From positions 12,314,858-12,378,857 of the forward strand of contig OU342633.1 of assembly GCA_910589415.1 (NCBI GenBank): a stretch of 64,000 nucleotides of DNA, read 5' to 3'. Position numbers and translations under genes: made by a program. Each line of letters opens with the position of its first letter. The first letter of the stretch is position 1. The DNA comes from Malachius bipustulatus (lineage: Eukaryota; Arthropoda; Insecta; Coleoptera; Melyridae). Shown here in pieces: positions 34,540 to 46,303 of this stretch. The notes beneath the pieces are model-generated. The model ran no database searches. It saw only the letters and a list, made by a program, of their open reading frames with translations, and was not told the DNA's origin.

Positions 34540-34807
34540 TGGCAACAAAGCAGGGTTTCCGGTAATCGGATGGGTATATACTTTTAGTGCAGTGGGCTAT
34601 GTATTGACATAAGAACGTTCAGGGATTCTAAAATTCTTAAGGATATAACCAGATTTGTATGTTGTGAAATGTTTACCCCTCGCAGGTTGCTTCGATTAAT
34701 ATGATGTTTCTCTTCACTTTCAGTTATAATACACACCATCAAGTCTATTATTAAGGGCGGGACTCCGGTTACCTGTGCAACGTACCGGGCTTCGTGAAAT
34801 AAGCTTA

Positions 34808-34811
<4 letters not shown>
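34540..34811. repeat. Element B right box and weak words
   Basis: TGGCAAC at 34540-34546, then TTGCTTCGA (34688), CGGGACTCCGG (34758) and CCGGGCTTCGTGAA (34785), imperfect matches to the left-end word in reverse orientation. Confidence 0.4.

Positions 34812-34864
<53 letters not shown>
34812..34864. repeat. (TA)n tract between elements B and C
   Basis: 53 bp of alternating TA, the longest in the window. Confidence 0.95.
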
Positions 34865-34868
<4 letters not shown>

Positions 34869-34880
34869 TGTACACGGTCA

Positions 34881-35184
34881 TTGTTGAGCCCGTTGAATAT
34901 ATTAACGGTCAGTTGTGTAGCCCTTTGCAACCTTGTTAAGCCCGCCTGCGGGCTGAACAAAGTTTCGCGTGTATATGAGCGCCAAAGCGTTGCGCACGCC
35001 TATGGGGACCTATGGGCAGATTTTCAAGTGGGCCTAATAATGACCGTTCCTCTATACAACATACGCTGTTTAGTACACTATGTTTGCCACCAGGTGGCGC
35101 TTTGTGTATATACCTATAGAGGTGTATATACATTGTTCAGCCCACCATACTAATATGCCGTTATGGAGCCCCCCAGCTGGCAAC
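34881..35184. repeat. Element C left word array and box
   Basis: Words at 34881-34892, 34915-34927 (partial), 34933-34944, 34949-34960 (reverse), 35029-35040 (reverse, partial) and 35133-35144. CGTGTATATGAGC lies near 34968, CCAGGTGGCGCTT at 35090-35102 and TGGCAAC at 35178-35184. The GGTGGCGCTT word recurs at the same relative place in element D. Confidence 0.75.
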
Positions 35185-35689
35185 ATCGCGAAACGAGGGA
35201 ACATACTAAGAATTTCTTGAAACATAATTCAGCTATTATAGTTGAATCCTATAATAGGACTCTCATGCCTGGAAGGCGTACATGCGTAGCCACACAACTT
35301 CTTGGAAACAAACCTTTTCGAGCATCTAGGGGTAATGGTCTGGCACTATTTGACATTCACATACTGGTTTTATTAAATTATGATAAATATTAACAATAAG
35401 ATTTGATTATTATTTGAAAAATATTATTTAAATAGTAGGTACGCAGTACCTAGTTGTTAAATTTTTTAGAAGTACCAATCAATGTTGTATATTATGTATT
35501 TTAGGGCATTTAACCATTTAAAAGTACTTTTTAATAAAAATAATAATAACATTAAAAAAAATTCTCTTCACATTCGACCATCAGAAAATGCCACGTTTTT
35601 GAATGGGTTAATTGCAATAATAAGTAACATTTCATTATACAATATACATTATACTCTCTTGAACTAGGTTCAAATATTGTTATATTAAT

Positions 35690-37460
35690 CTTTACACCCT
35701 CCTTGCATGTATAGTCTACGCTTACATGACAAAAAAGGTACCCCATAGAACACCTCATAATTATGAAGTGAAAATGGCTGAAACACATTTTACGTCCGCC
35801 AGGCTAGTCAAAATTTGTTAATTGTTATTTTTTGTGAAATTTTTAATTTTACTAAAAAAAAATTTTCAAACACCTGCTTGAAATTTATACAATTTGTAGA
35901 AAATAAAGTGCCATTTTTGAAAAAATTGTCTGGCTGACAATTTTTGTTAAATAACTTCTGACAGACCTTTTGTTATAAATATTTTTTTTATGAAAATGCA
36001 CGTCATAAACACCTTGAATTTTTTTTCAATAAAGTTTAAGATCTCTTCTATCCATTGCAACTTGTCTGGCTGACAATTTTTGTTAATAAATTTGTCAAAC
36101 TTACATTTGTTATAAATTACATTTTTTATGAAAGTGCACTTCATAACACGTACTCAGTAAAAAACAATGTTTATGGCATTAAAACGTATTAAAGTATATA
36201 AAAGGGATCTAAATTATTAATTTATAACAAAAAAAAATTTATAGTCAGTAACTAATTATACCATAATTTTTTCAGCACTTTAACAATGAAGTTTTTCATA
36301 GTAAAAATCATTTTTTGGTGACAGACCAATTTTTATGCATAAAATAGATGTCAAACCTTCTTCCAAAAACATATTAGGGTGGTGTTTTGACACCGCCTTT
36401 ATAAAAGCCTTTTTAAAGTGTAACTTTCTGTCGTGATAAGACGACCGAAAGCGAAAGTAAAACATCCTAGGTGATAGGTTGCTAGGTGGTTGCTAGCTAT
36501 GAAAAACTTTCGTGGCCTGGACAAAAAAGTAGAAATGTCAGTTTGATTAACGTTTATTTAGATGGAAAATTAAATGTAAAACTACAATAAAAATTCCAGT
36601 AAATCTTTCTGGAACATTCAAATAATTATTATTGTAATTTGTTCCAGAAAGATTTATTGGAATTTGCAGCTTCTTGAATGAAATTCATTTTGAACTAAAC
36701 TACGATCAAAGATTCTAAAATTATATCGGTACAGAGTTTTAAACTTGACAGTGTCATAAATTAATAACTTAAAACTATCGTTACTATGGTAATGTTGAAA
36801 ACATGGCACCTTATAATAATTCCATTGTTATCACTGAATCGTATTATTTTACTCATTTCTTCTTAATCCGTGGTTCAATATGGCAAGGGGAGAATGAAAA
36901 GTTTAATACATTACACGCTACGAAAGCTCTTTCAGGTGCTCGGAGTTTTAAATACCCGAGGCGAAGGTAGCTTGTAATGTAAATAACTATTTTTAATGAT
37001 AAGAATATTTTTTATGCATAGGCATCTTAAGCTCCAGTTTTTTTTTTCTTTTAACGAAGTGTTCTTAAATGCCAGTGATTGATCTTGATACATTGAGCTG
37101 TGCATTCAAAATGAAGTCTGACAAATTTTTTAACAAAAATTGTCAACCAGACAAGTTGCAATAGATAGAAAAGATCTTAAACTTTATTTTAAAAAAAATC
37201 AAGGAGGTGTTATGACGTGCATTTTCATAAAAAAATAATTTACAACAACAATAACATTATTTTCTACAAATTGTATAAATTTCAAGCAAGTGTTTTGAAA
37301 AAATATTTTTTTTATCAAAATTCATAAAAAATAACAATTAACAAATTTTTACTAGTCTCGCGGGCGTAACATGTTTTCAGCCTTTTTCACTTTATAATTT
37401 TGAGGTGTTCTGTGGGGTACCTTTTTTGTCATGGAAGCCTACACTATTGTGAATTATTTC
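35690..37460. repeat. Large fold-back, arms of about 420 bp
   Basis: TACATGACAAAAAAGGTACCCC at the left is mirrored by GGGTACCTTTTTTGTCATGG at the right. TTGTCTGGCTGACAATTTTTG and its inverse also pair across the element. A separate hairpin (CAGTAAATCTTTCTGGAAC and mirror) lies at 36597-36660. Frames here are shadows. Confidence 0.75.
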
Positions 37461-37687
37461 AGTTTTAAAACTGTTCTGCATGTTATCCATGATATATTTT
37501 AAGATACCTAGAACAATAGCTTAGGTACTTAAAAGTCGTGTTCCCTCTAAAAATTGCTCCCTCTAAATCATAATAAATACGATTTTTTGAATATAGGAGG
37601 TCGAAAGGATAGGTATAGTATGTTACAAGATAAATGAGAACTTGAAAATCATATTGTCTTTATTCAATAATTTTACCAATTGAAGAC

Positions 37688-37915
37688 ATAAGTGGACAAA
37701 GGTGCTAAGTCATATTTTTCAAAAAAAAAGTTTTTGTGCTATCTGAGATTTTGTGATGGTCTTCTAACTTTTGGCAATATCAAAAATATCAAAAATTGCA
37801 TATTTACGAAACTACCAGTGGATAAAGCTGATATGTCACACTAACCTATTCATTGTTTTGGTGGATAAAGGTGCTATGTCACAAAATTGAACATAACACC
37901 TTTATCCACTACAAA
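37688..37915. repeat. Word array GTGGATAAAGGTGCTATGTCA
   Basis: Four copies: about 37690 (GTGGACAAAGGTGCTAAGTCA), 37817 (GTGGATAAAGCTGATATGTCA), 37861 (GTGGATAAAGGTGCTATGTCA) and, in reverse, about 37893 (ACATAACACCTTTATCCAC). It ends about 175 bp before the ATG of the DUF7869 exon at 38090, much as the E word array precedes the first exon of the E gene. Confidence 0.6.
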
Positions 37916-38089
37916 TGTATCGCTATTTAGCAAGGACATGTTACATACACAGTGGACATGTCCATTATTTTGAGGTTGTGTGTTATGTTTCAAGTAAGAA
38001 ATTTAATAACACCGGTACGTATGTCTATAATTACTTACTTTTAGAAAGTTTTTAGTAAATTAGTAAGTGTATTTGAACTTTAAAATATA

Positions 38090-38530
38090 ATGGAAAGTAG
38101 AAGCAAACAAATTCTTAAATTATTATCGAACAAAGAAAACTTATATTCTGCAAAAGAAGGTAAGATTTCTATAATTAAATAAAATAGGATTATACCAACA
38201 CAAAATAAAGCCAAACATAAAATTTTTTATTTAAAACGTAAAATTTCCCGAAAGAGGCAACGTCATCCTCAAGAATGGAAAGGAAATAAATCAGCAGCAT
38301 GCAGAGAACGGGGTGTGGAATACATTTCGCAAACAAGAAAAGTCGTGCCAAAAAAAGCTATAAACATAGAAAATATTTCATGCAAAAAAAGTTACAGGTT
38401 AAATTGTGGAGAAAAATTTAGCCTGGAAACAATAGAAACAAATTTTATAAATTGGATAATGCAAAAAAAATTGTCTTCTGTTAAAAGTATTGATATTAAT
38501 CCAATTGCTCAAAGTCAAAAATCCCTGTAG
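38090..38530 (+). pseudogene. 5' part of a DUF7869-family gene
   Basis: A first exon-like frame from ATG 38090 (MESRSKQILKLLSNKENLYS) reaches a donor-like GAAG|GTAAGA at 38159/38160 in phase 1. After an acceptor-like TAG near 38190 a second frame reads RQRHPQEWKGN, GVEYISQTRKVVPKKA, NCGEKFSLETIETNFINWIM and stops at 38530. That is the family's N-terminal pattern (basic Trp segment, VPKK, Cys, then an F..YW-like end). The phase across the putative intron does not match without an indel. The catalytic half (MD..Q, SDN..GQNKN) is absent, so the gene is truncated. Confidence 0.6.
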
Positions 38531-38577
38531 GATCCCTTTACCTATAGTTCTAACCCTGTACAGGTTAGAACTATTTT

Positions 38578-39403
38578 TTTGGTCCATCACTTATGTCCAC
38601 CCCCGAAATAGAGGTTAATTTTAAAGATAAAGAATTGAAACTTTCAGGATTCATGTAATTAATATAGGACCATAGATATGGCATAATCAGTTTAACTATT
38701 TTTTTTTTAAGTTGAGCTATCAGCGATAAAAAACTGTAATTTGGTGTTAATGTGACCAAAATAAATTTGATTTTTCTGTAATACATGGATAGAAATCGAT
38801 TAAGAAAATCAAAATCGCTTAAAAGAAATATCAAAAACTAATTATTGTTTTTGACACTAACATAGAATGATTGATATATGGAAGCAATAAAACTACAAGG
38901 ATTTTGAAGGGCTGGTATAGCACAAATAAATGTTAAGTAAACATCTTAAGTAAACACCCACAAAAGGAACCCAATTGAGTTCAATGGCACTTTATTAGAC
39001 ATTCTTCTGACTTCTTTGAAGATTATTTATGGTAGGTACCTACCCTCATTAGATTTGTCAGTTTTATTACTCTACCATATATCAATCATTCTACCTCTAA
39101 TTTCCATATTTTAAGTATTTTATTTAATTAAAGGCTTGTAATTAGTTTTTTTATATTTCTTTTAGGTGATTTTGATTTTCTTAATCGATTTCTATCGATG
39201 AATTAAAGAAAAATCCAATTTATTTTGGTCACATTAACACCAAATTACAGTTTTTTATCGCTGATGACTCAACTAAAAAAAAATAATTAAACTGATTATG
39301 CCCATTCTATGGTCCTATATTAATTACATGAATCCTGAAAGTTTCAATTTTTTATCTTTAAAATTAACCTCTATTTCGGGGGTGGACATAAGTGATGGAC
39401 CAC
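38578..39403. repeat. Fold-back, GGTCCATCACTTATGTCCACC ends
   Basis: Arms of about 280 bp: GGTCCATCACTTATGTCC at 38581 is mirrored by GGACATAAGTGATGGACC ending about 39402. The inner sequence GAATGATTGATATATGG also mirrors. It lies just after the end of the DUF7869 fragment and may have truncated it. Confidence 0.85.
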
Positions 39404-39404
39404 C

Positions 39405-39935
39405 CGGTATAGGGGTGGAGGACGTACCTTAACACCAAGAAAGTATTCATTTGCTTTGCAAATGCATGGTTAGCAAAAAAACGGCACTAAAAATCGCTCT
39501 AGGAAGTGCGATTCTGGTTATTACGGCATATATTCTCATATAAGCATGCAAGATCAGCCCGTCGAGCCGATGATGTCGAATGATGTCGCCGCTAATGATG
39601 CATCCGCCCGCTTCAGGACCGGCATAAGTCCCCAAGCTAACTCGTAACGTATCCGAAATATAACAGTGATCGATGTCACGTTTTTTGGAATGCAAATGCA
39701 AAATAAATGCAAAATGCAAAAATTATATTGTTAATTTCGAAGATATTCCTTACCCTGAAAGTGAAGAAAAAAATAGCAAATCGACCATAGTGTCAAAGAG
39801 GCCATTAGTTTGCAATGGCTGTTTTTTGCTTCTTACCCACCCAGCACCCCTATTTAGCTCCTCGGTCCCGGAAAAATTGATAGAACTTAGGATACGTGGA
39901 TGTAAATATTTACATTATTTACTTTTTGAGCTCTG
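39405..39935 (+). repeat. Dispersed repeat (AATTTCGAAGATATTCC family), long copy
   Basis: Inverse match to 27830-28300 and direct match to 26420-26660. The 87-codon plus-strand frame in it is open only in this copy, so I do not call it a gene. Confidence 0.6.
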
Positions 39936-40689
39936 ATTAAATTTATTTCATATGCCGGTGGCAGAAATTTAGGGGTTGCTTGAATTTTTTGCCCCTAATT
40001 TCTACGACACTGTAAAAATTGGCATTGTGGAAACACATGTTAAACTGTCAATGTTTTCTACATAAAAAAGGTACTCCTAGTCAAGTACTCTAATATGAAC
40101 TGTTTTTGAGAAAAGCAGCATTTCATGATGAAAAACATACATCACTTGTGTTTGATATTTTTTTTATGATTTGTTTCACTGCAACATTATTTATTTTTCA
40201 ATTTGCCGTCTTAACGCAGATAATATTAATGACAAGACATGTACGAAAGCTGAATTCTGTATCTCAAACAGTTTCTGAGTTATCACATATAACGAATTTA
40301 ACTATTGTACATTATTAGTTCTTACCAATTTCTATTTTTGCTAGTGTTAATATACCAATAAAATTGAAAAAAAAATTTGCGTAAGGTATGCGTGGCTAAC
40401 GGGTCTTTAGAACACTTGCTCTATTTATTCTGGCACGAAGGCTATCCTGGCTATCCCATTAAACAATTAATTTGATTACTGATATCCATGCATTATACTA
40501 GGTATAGTATTTGGGCATACCCACTACTATACTATATCATAGGTCGCACGCCGAGAAGCAGGACGGGTGGTGTCTGAGTGACGTCATGCACAAAGCCGAA
40601 CGAAATTGAAACGCCAAGTGATTTTATCTTCTCGAGTATAAATGTAAACGAATAAACCATTAAAAATAACCGGTTTCGACAGTTACAAC
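39936..40689. other. Spacer, nothing supported
   Basis: The 70-codon hydrophobic frame at 40106-40318 has no family features. No arrays before 40690. Confidence 0.3.
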
Positions 40690-40951
40690 TGGCAACATTG
40701 TTGGGCTTTACAACGTGCGTAAGATGTATGAATATATACAATCGGGCTGAAGAAAGATTTGTTAGTATATTTGGGCTTAATAACGATTCGAAAATATATT
40801 TTAAAAGTAGGCTTACGAAAAAGTTTCCCCTCTTTGTTTGCCACCACTTGTGGGCATCTTTATTTAACAAAACACTGACATATACTTCTTTATATGACTT
40901 AGAAAACCCGGGTGGAACAACGACCTGTTAATATGCGCGGGCTTCACAACG
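40690..40951. repeat. Element C right box and word array
   Basis: TGGCAAC 40690-40696, then TGGGCTTTACAACG 40702, CGGGCTGAAGAA 40743, TGGGCTTAATAACG 40772, TAGGCTTACGAA 40808, CGGGTGGAACAACG 40909 and CGGGCTTCACAACG 40938, all in one orientation, inverse to the prevailing left-end orientation. Confidence 0.75.
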
Positions 40952-40964
40952 TATCGTCTATGAG

Positions 40965-40980
40965 TATATATATATATATA
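40965..40980. repeat. (TA)n tract between elements C and D
   Basis: 16 bp of alternating TA. Confidence 0.8.
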
Positions 40981-40996
40981 GATATGTTTATGGTTA

Positions 40997-41322
40997 TTGG
41001 GGAGCCCGTACAATATACGAAGCAGTCGCTCGTCAGCCCAGTTGGACCTTGGTCGTCCCGATATCGGGCTCACCAAGAAACCGCTGTGTATATAGGCTTT
41101 AAAAGGGAGGGGATAGTGTAATATGCCTTTACCTTGACTTTCGGTCGGGACGACCTAATGCCTATCCACACTCTGCTAATACACGGCATAATTCACAATA
41201 ATTCCACCCAGGTGGCGCTTCGGTCGATTATACATTTGACAAGTGGTCGGCATTTTGGTGAGCCCAACCTTTATACAAATTTATATGCCGATAGCATTCT
41301 GGTTAGCCCTCAATTTGGCAAC
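40997..41322. repeat. Element D left word array and box
   Basis: Words at 40997-41008, 41031-41045, 41048-41060, 41065-41077 (reverse), 41145-41160 (reverse), 41265-41276 and 41300-41310. CTGTGTATATAGGC lies near 41081, CCAGGTGGCGCTT at 41208-41220 and TGGCAAC at 41316-41322. Confidence 0.75.
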
Positions 41323-41579
41323 GTTTTAAATATGCATAATGAAGGTGTTATTCTGCCGTCGTCAATAGAAACACCATCCTAGTAACTATTATATACCTAG
41401 TTGACGAAATTTTACAGGAGAGAAGAAACTGTTTTATATAGGTATGGTCATCGATATCATTCGTAGAAATTCAGTTTTTTTTTTTATTTTTTTACGCTAC
41501 ACATAGGTCTATTAGATTCAATTCGATAAGATTTTTATTTAAATAAATAAAAAAATTACCGAAAAATCAAGCATTTATA

Positions 41580-41694
41580 CAGGGTGGTCCAACTTAAAAC
41601 GTCAGGACTTTACCAAACGATAGATAACGTTAAAATAAGGCCAGTTTCTCTAATACACTTATAGCCGGGAAAAGCTTTAAATTGGACCACCCTG
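41580..41694. repeat. Short CAGGGTGGTCCAA fold-back
   Basis: TA|CAGGGTGGTCCAACTTAAA at 41580 and TTTAAATTGGACCACCCTG|TA ending 41694. 115 bp. Confidence 0.8.
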
Positions 41695-41784
41695 TATAGC
41701 AAAGCAGATACTTTTAAAGTATATCACATATTTTTTGAACTTGATACAAAAACACAATATTGGCATATTTGTGTAGTAAATATC

Positions 41785-42200
41785 TATTTATGATATAAGT
41801 GTTAAAAGTGAAGTTTTATGTTGTGAGTGAAAAAGTAGCGTAGCGGAGCGAATTGAACAATTTCACGAACAAAATAAAATCACTTTTAAGACGAATATCA
41901 TACAATGGTTTTTGTAAAACTTCTTTATTTTGAGAATAAAATCGATGAATTTAGAATGACACTCAACTTCAAATTGCATTTTAAAATATTCAGATAAGTA
42001 CAAATGTATTATACGTAGCAACCGTTGCCGACGCTATACAGAAATGTAAGAAAAAGTAAACAGGAACATTTTTAACACTAGTTTTAAAAATATTTTTAAC
42101 ACTTACAAGTGTTAAAAATATTTTTCAATCACTTTTAAGACTGTCAGCTGACGTTAAAAGTGTGACTTTTAATGGCAGTTGTATAAAAAATTTTGCTTTC
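41785..42200 (+). repeat. Partial copy of the 22127-23407 fold-back family
   Basis: Carries the same arm sequence (GTGAAGTTTTAT, AGCGTAGCGGAGCGAATT, AAGACGAATATCATACAATG, AACACTC..CAAATTGCATT), then TTTTAACACTAG-type loop words. The mirrored arm is absent. Confidence 0.75.
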
Positions 42201-42429
42201 AATCAGAGCATCAGGAATTATGCATCAGTACCTATTTCGTATATTAATAAACTAGAGAACAGTATCTACTGAATACAGTTGTAAGAAATTTTTGTCTATT
42301 ATTATAATAATTATAATATGTATTACCTTAGAACTCTTCCCAAATGACACAACTAGGTACCTACTTAAATTCAGATAAATACTATTGACTTATTGTCTTT
42401 GACTATGTACCAAGTACCTATGAAAGTGA

Positions 42430-43333
42430 GTAATGGTCCGTGGTGTCCCGCAAGAGCCGATTAGATATTTTAGTGATTTTAAATTGAAAGTTCGTAATAT
42501 AAAAATACGGGTCTGCAAATGCTTCGTTTTCAAGGTACTTCAAGCAGGGAGTTGAACTTTTTTTAATTTGCTTTTTCATAAATATCTTGAGTATCTTCTG
42601 CTTAAAATTTGTTGTAATTTGGCACTGTTATTCACAGTGTTAAGGGCCCAGTTTAATCCTAACTTGTTTAAATTTATTAAGTCCAATGGTGTCCCGAGCG
42701 GCAACTACGAAAAAAAATGAACGCCACAGATTTTTTTAGAAATTTTCATGTTAAGTTTTTGAGAAAATAACTAGAATCCACTTAGTTGCTTATCCCTGGA
42801 CCAGTTGTAGTTGTTGTCATAGTATTAATAAAAAAGTATAATTTCCAAAAGATAATTTTGCTCATGCTTCTTGTGTGGTCCAGGGATATGCAATTCAGTG
42901 GATTCTATTTATTTTCTCAAAAACAATGGAAAAAATAACAATCAAAATATGAAAAAAATGCAGGAGACAAAAATGTGTTTTCTTAAGAACTCAATTCAAA
43001 AAAATATGATAATTCCAAAAAAATCTGTGGCGTACCTACTTTTTTTTTTCTTGTAGAGAACATCACTGGACCTAATAAATTTAAACAAGTTATTAGTACC
43101 TACTAAATTAGCCCTTTACCACTATGAATAACAGTGCCAAATTACAACAAAATTGAGCAAAAAACGCTTAAGATATTTACGAAAAAGCAAAAAAAAAAAG
43201 TTTAACTCTCTGTACATTGAAAATGAAGTATTTGAAGGCCCGTATTTTTATATTATGAACTTTCAGTTTTAAAATCACTCAAATACCTAATCGGCTGTTA
43301 AATTTATTGTAAATACTTAACTAACACCCTGTA
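42430..43333. repeat. Fold-back, arms of about 380 bp
   Basis: GTCCAATGGTGTCCCGAG.. and CTGGACCAGTTG mirror across 42860. GGCACTGTTATTCACAGTG is mirrored by ACTATGAATAACAGTGCC. The right edge ends ACACCCTG|TA at about 43333, while the left edge is degenerate. Confidence 0.7.
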
Positions 43334-43623
43334 TATTTTTTTTAATTTAAATGAAAAATTAAAAGAAACGTTTTTCAAAAAATAATTCGAAGTCTAACCG
43401 AAAGCGAAGGTAGCCTCTGATGAACTTGACTTGGATCCCAAATGCTACATTTAATTTATCTTTGAGAGTTATAGCTACGGTTAGCTTTTGAAACACACCT
43501 GTAATTTAAATTACAGCTTTTAAAATAATTCACCCCTTTAAAAATAAAAATCGTTTAAATTATTGAGAGAAATTACCATTTGTTTAGGTTAACTACGAAG
43601 AAATCAGAAGCCCTGCAAGCTTA

Positions 43624-43990
43624 ATGGATTTTTCCTCTGGTTCATCAGATGAAGTTCAGTTTTCAGATCATAGTTCTGATTACAGTAGTTCTGGAGTCAG
43701 ATGTTGCAATAAATCGTGGTTATTTAGAAGTTTCTGCTGAAACTCTTAAGCTAATATCCGCATCAGGGAAGGAGAAAAATTATACTCGAGATTATATACT
43801 TCATCAACTAAAGTACCAACAAGTGGTGCTAAAACTTTGAGCAAAGCGGAGCAGAGTCATGATCCTTACGAATTTTCTGAGGCTCAAGAGAAGCGGTTGA
43901 TAATTTGTTAGGAGAAAACGAGTCATTTTGTTCCAATTATATGGACTCAGAATCTCTCTCCAACGAATTATTAGGACGTGAGAAGGTAAT
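43624..43990 (+). pseudogene. Broken acidic/Ser-rich first exon, unassigned
   Basis: ATG 43624 opens MDFSSGSSDEVQFSDHSSDY, then a stop follows after 38 codons. A later frame reads KTLSKAEQSHDPYEFSEAQE with another stop, and the segment ends at a donor-like GAGAAG|GTAATG near 43988. Acidic Ser/Asp-rich starts with a D-Y pair are also seen in the E gene (DESEFIEDDDD, DPDYV). I infer a decayed D counterpart of such an N-terminus, with low confidence. Confidence 0.3.
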
Positions 43991-44739
43991 GTAACGTTAC
44001 GTTTAATAAATGCGATAGTACGAATTTTAAGTTAATAATTTTTTATTGATGTTTTATCTACCTATTTAAAATAGTGTTTTATTCTAGCAAAAAAATAAAA
44101 AAGTATGCATAAAAAAAACTTACATTTGTTAATTTATTTCCAGTTCAGTAAAGTTGTCAACCCTAATTGCGAATTTTTATATAAAATGCAAACAGCATTC
44201 GTTTGTGCATGATTTGTCGTCAAAGTTTGTCCAACCAAAATTTTGGTTTGCCCGCCCTCCAAAAAAAAGTTATAAAAATTGGACATTAGCGATCCCATGA
44301 ACACGTTTCATTAATTTTCAAACGGGATAGGTACGTTTATGCACGATTTGTTCACGTTTGACTCCAAATTTTCGTTCGTCTACCCCAGAGAGAAATATGT
44401 ACCTACTTTATTTAAAGTAGTGCTGTCTGCCTGTGACAGGTTGCTTTAATACACATCATATTGATCAATCATAAATAAAGACAATACCTAATTGAAAAAT
44501 TTAAACAGTCAACAATATGAGTGTGAATAATATTAATGGTACCTATCAACTATTTTTTTATGTATTTTATTTAATTGAACTCTATAAATCTTAAATTTAT
44601 AAAAAAAAACTCTTGTACACTTAAACACGAAGGTCAAAGCATTACAAAAAAATTATAATCAACCTAAACTGACGGATACGTAATATAACTGTCTTGAGTA
44701 CATCCGAATGCATTTTCTTCAATATTAGCACTTTATAAC

Positions 44740-45160
44740 AGAACACCGACACCAGCTGCTGTATTCGTTCACTCCTGCTTTCATCGATCGGTCCAGTGCC
44801 AGACACTTCACCCCGCTGCCAGTCGCCGAGGACCCAAGACCGGCCCAACGACCCGTAGCCAGTGGTGCCCGTAATTATGATGACTAATGATGGGTATGAT
44901 TTGATTGATTTGAGATTTCTAAGCAGTCGGTCGCATCGAAGTGTTTCTATTTTTACCACCCGCGACCCGCGGTCTTCATTTTGTCTCCTCCGCTATTGGA
45001 ATTATTGTACATTTTACCGTCGTGTACGGACTTTCCCCTATTATTGTTATTTACATAAGTGCATCTTTTCCATTTATCACTGTAGGTAATACCTAATTAC
45101 TTACTAGACGAAATACAGCAGGTTAACCGAACTCTTTTATTTATTTTATTAATGACAAGC
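44740..45160 (-). repeat. Dispersed repeat, copy 2
   Basis: Inverse of 14890-15320; see that copy for shared blocks. Identity is moderate. Confidence 0.65.
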
Positions 45161-45196
45161 TACCGCTCGTTGTTATCATTCACCATATACTCTCTG

Positions 45197-46020
45197 TACA
45201 CTGAGAGTTGTCCGTTGTCATGCCACACTGATTCTGACTAAACAATTTCATTTAATTCGATTTGAATCGTACACTTATTTCTAAGTCGAACCAGATGTGG
45301 TATCGCAGTTCGTGTCAGTGGCGTGTGTTGAGGAATAATGAATATCCTACAAATATATTATTTCGACAAGTTATTGACGAAGTAGTGCCTTGCAACTTTT
45401 TGAAAACAAATATATATAATGCAAGTAAATAAGAATCATAATAATTATTGTTATCATCATGATAGAAATATCATGTCACCTACCTGCTGGTTGCCGTTTA
45501 AAAGAAAGAATAACACCTCCGTTTTCTTATTTGCAAGTAAAATATTCCAGCAATTTAACCACAAGACCACGTACTAGGGATGAGCTCAATCGTTTCCCAG
45601 GCAAAGCAAGGAAATAGATTTTTAGGCATTCGAGCAATAATTATAATAAGTTACTCATAGTTTATCACAGGACAATAATAACACAGGACACAGGTAATTC
45701 TGCTAATTTCGTATTAAAAACGTTTCAAATCACAATACAAACCTTTATTAGTATATTTACCGCTGACACTGACAGTACTGATAGTAGCGACGACAATCTT
45801 ATTATCGTAATATCGTATCAATCTAAGCGTATCAAGACGCGAGTCGATACTTCCGTCTCACTCTCGCTCCTCTTTTTAGAATTGCTGACGATTCAAACGT
45901 ATTTCTGACAATACGTCCCATTTTAACTCGATTGACTATGTAATGCAATAGAAGGAGTAAGAAACATAACGAGATGATGTATCCTTAGTTATCACAACAG
46001 ACAACTCTCAGTGTACAGAC
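45197..46020. mobile_element. Non-autonomous element with 19-bp perfect inverted ends
   Basis: CTGTACACTGAGAGTTGTC at the left is exactly mirrored by GACAACTCTCAGTGTACAG at the right, about 820 bp apart. No ORF inside and no target-site duplication that I can identify. The second arm of the outer repeat resumes about 120 bp beyond it. Confidence 0.65.
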
Positions 46021-46303
46021 TTTAATTTGGAACGTGAAAGGAAGTGTAATCAACAAAAAAGAATGCCTTTGAATTCTATAAAAAAAAACAATAAAAAGGC
46101 ATTTGATGCTGCTGTCAATTTCTTAAATTAGGTCGTCATAACTTATCTCTGAGGGGGAACGAACGAAAATTACGGATGAACAAAAACATGAACAAATCGT
46201 GGACAAATCTATCCTGTTTGAAAATTAATGAAACATGCGTTTTCATGTGGGTTGCTGGTATCAGTTTTTAATTTTATTTTGCAGTCACTTTTTTTGAAGG
46301 TGT

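Larger units (their letters stand above)
21158..34811 (+). mobile_element. Element B: TA-bounded element, TTCGAAGCCCG words
   Basis: Boundaries are TA tracts 21131-21157 and 34812-34864. TGGCAAC lies at 21484 (326 bp in) and 34540 (271 bp from the right). The left array is clear. The right end has only three imperfect words, so pairing of these two ends is less secure than for A, C, D and E. The interior is fold-backs, dispersed repeats and a nested mariner-like element. No gene of its own was recognised. Confidence 0.45.
34865..40964 (+). mobile_element. Element C: TA-bounded element, TTGTTnAGCCCG words
   Basis: Bounded by TA tracts 34812-34864 and 40965-40980. Word clusters at the two ends match: TTGTTnAGCCCG mostly on the left, CGGGCTTnACAACG on the right. 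TGGCAAC lies at 35178 (313 bp in) and 40690 (274 bp from the right). It contains a fold-back (35690-37460), the start of a DUF7869 gene (38090-38530), another fold-back (38578-39403) and a dispersed repeat (39405-39935). Confidence 0.65.

Noticed and set aside
34881..35153. 90-codon ORF in the element C left end
   Set aside because: It overlaps the word array. Repeated amino-acid words arise from the repeated DNA word, and no family is recognised.
26420..39935. Gene encoding the EDIPYPESEEKN peptide
   Set aside because: The frame is open only in the 39673-39936 copy and broken in the others; no domain recognised.
40912..41382. ORFs of 69 and 82 codons at the C/D junction
   Set aside because: They span the TA tract and the D word array; no coding evidence.
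14890..45160. Conserved host exon shared by 14890-15320 and 44740-45160
   Set aside because: Reading frames are not conserved between the two copies and similarity extends through stops and non-coding words, so a dispersed repeat is the simpler view.
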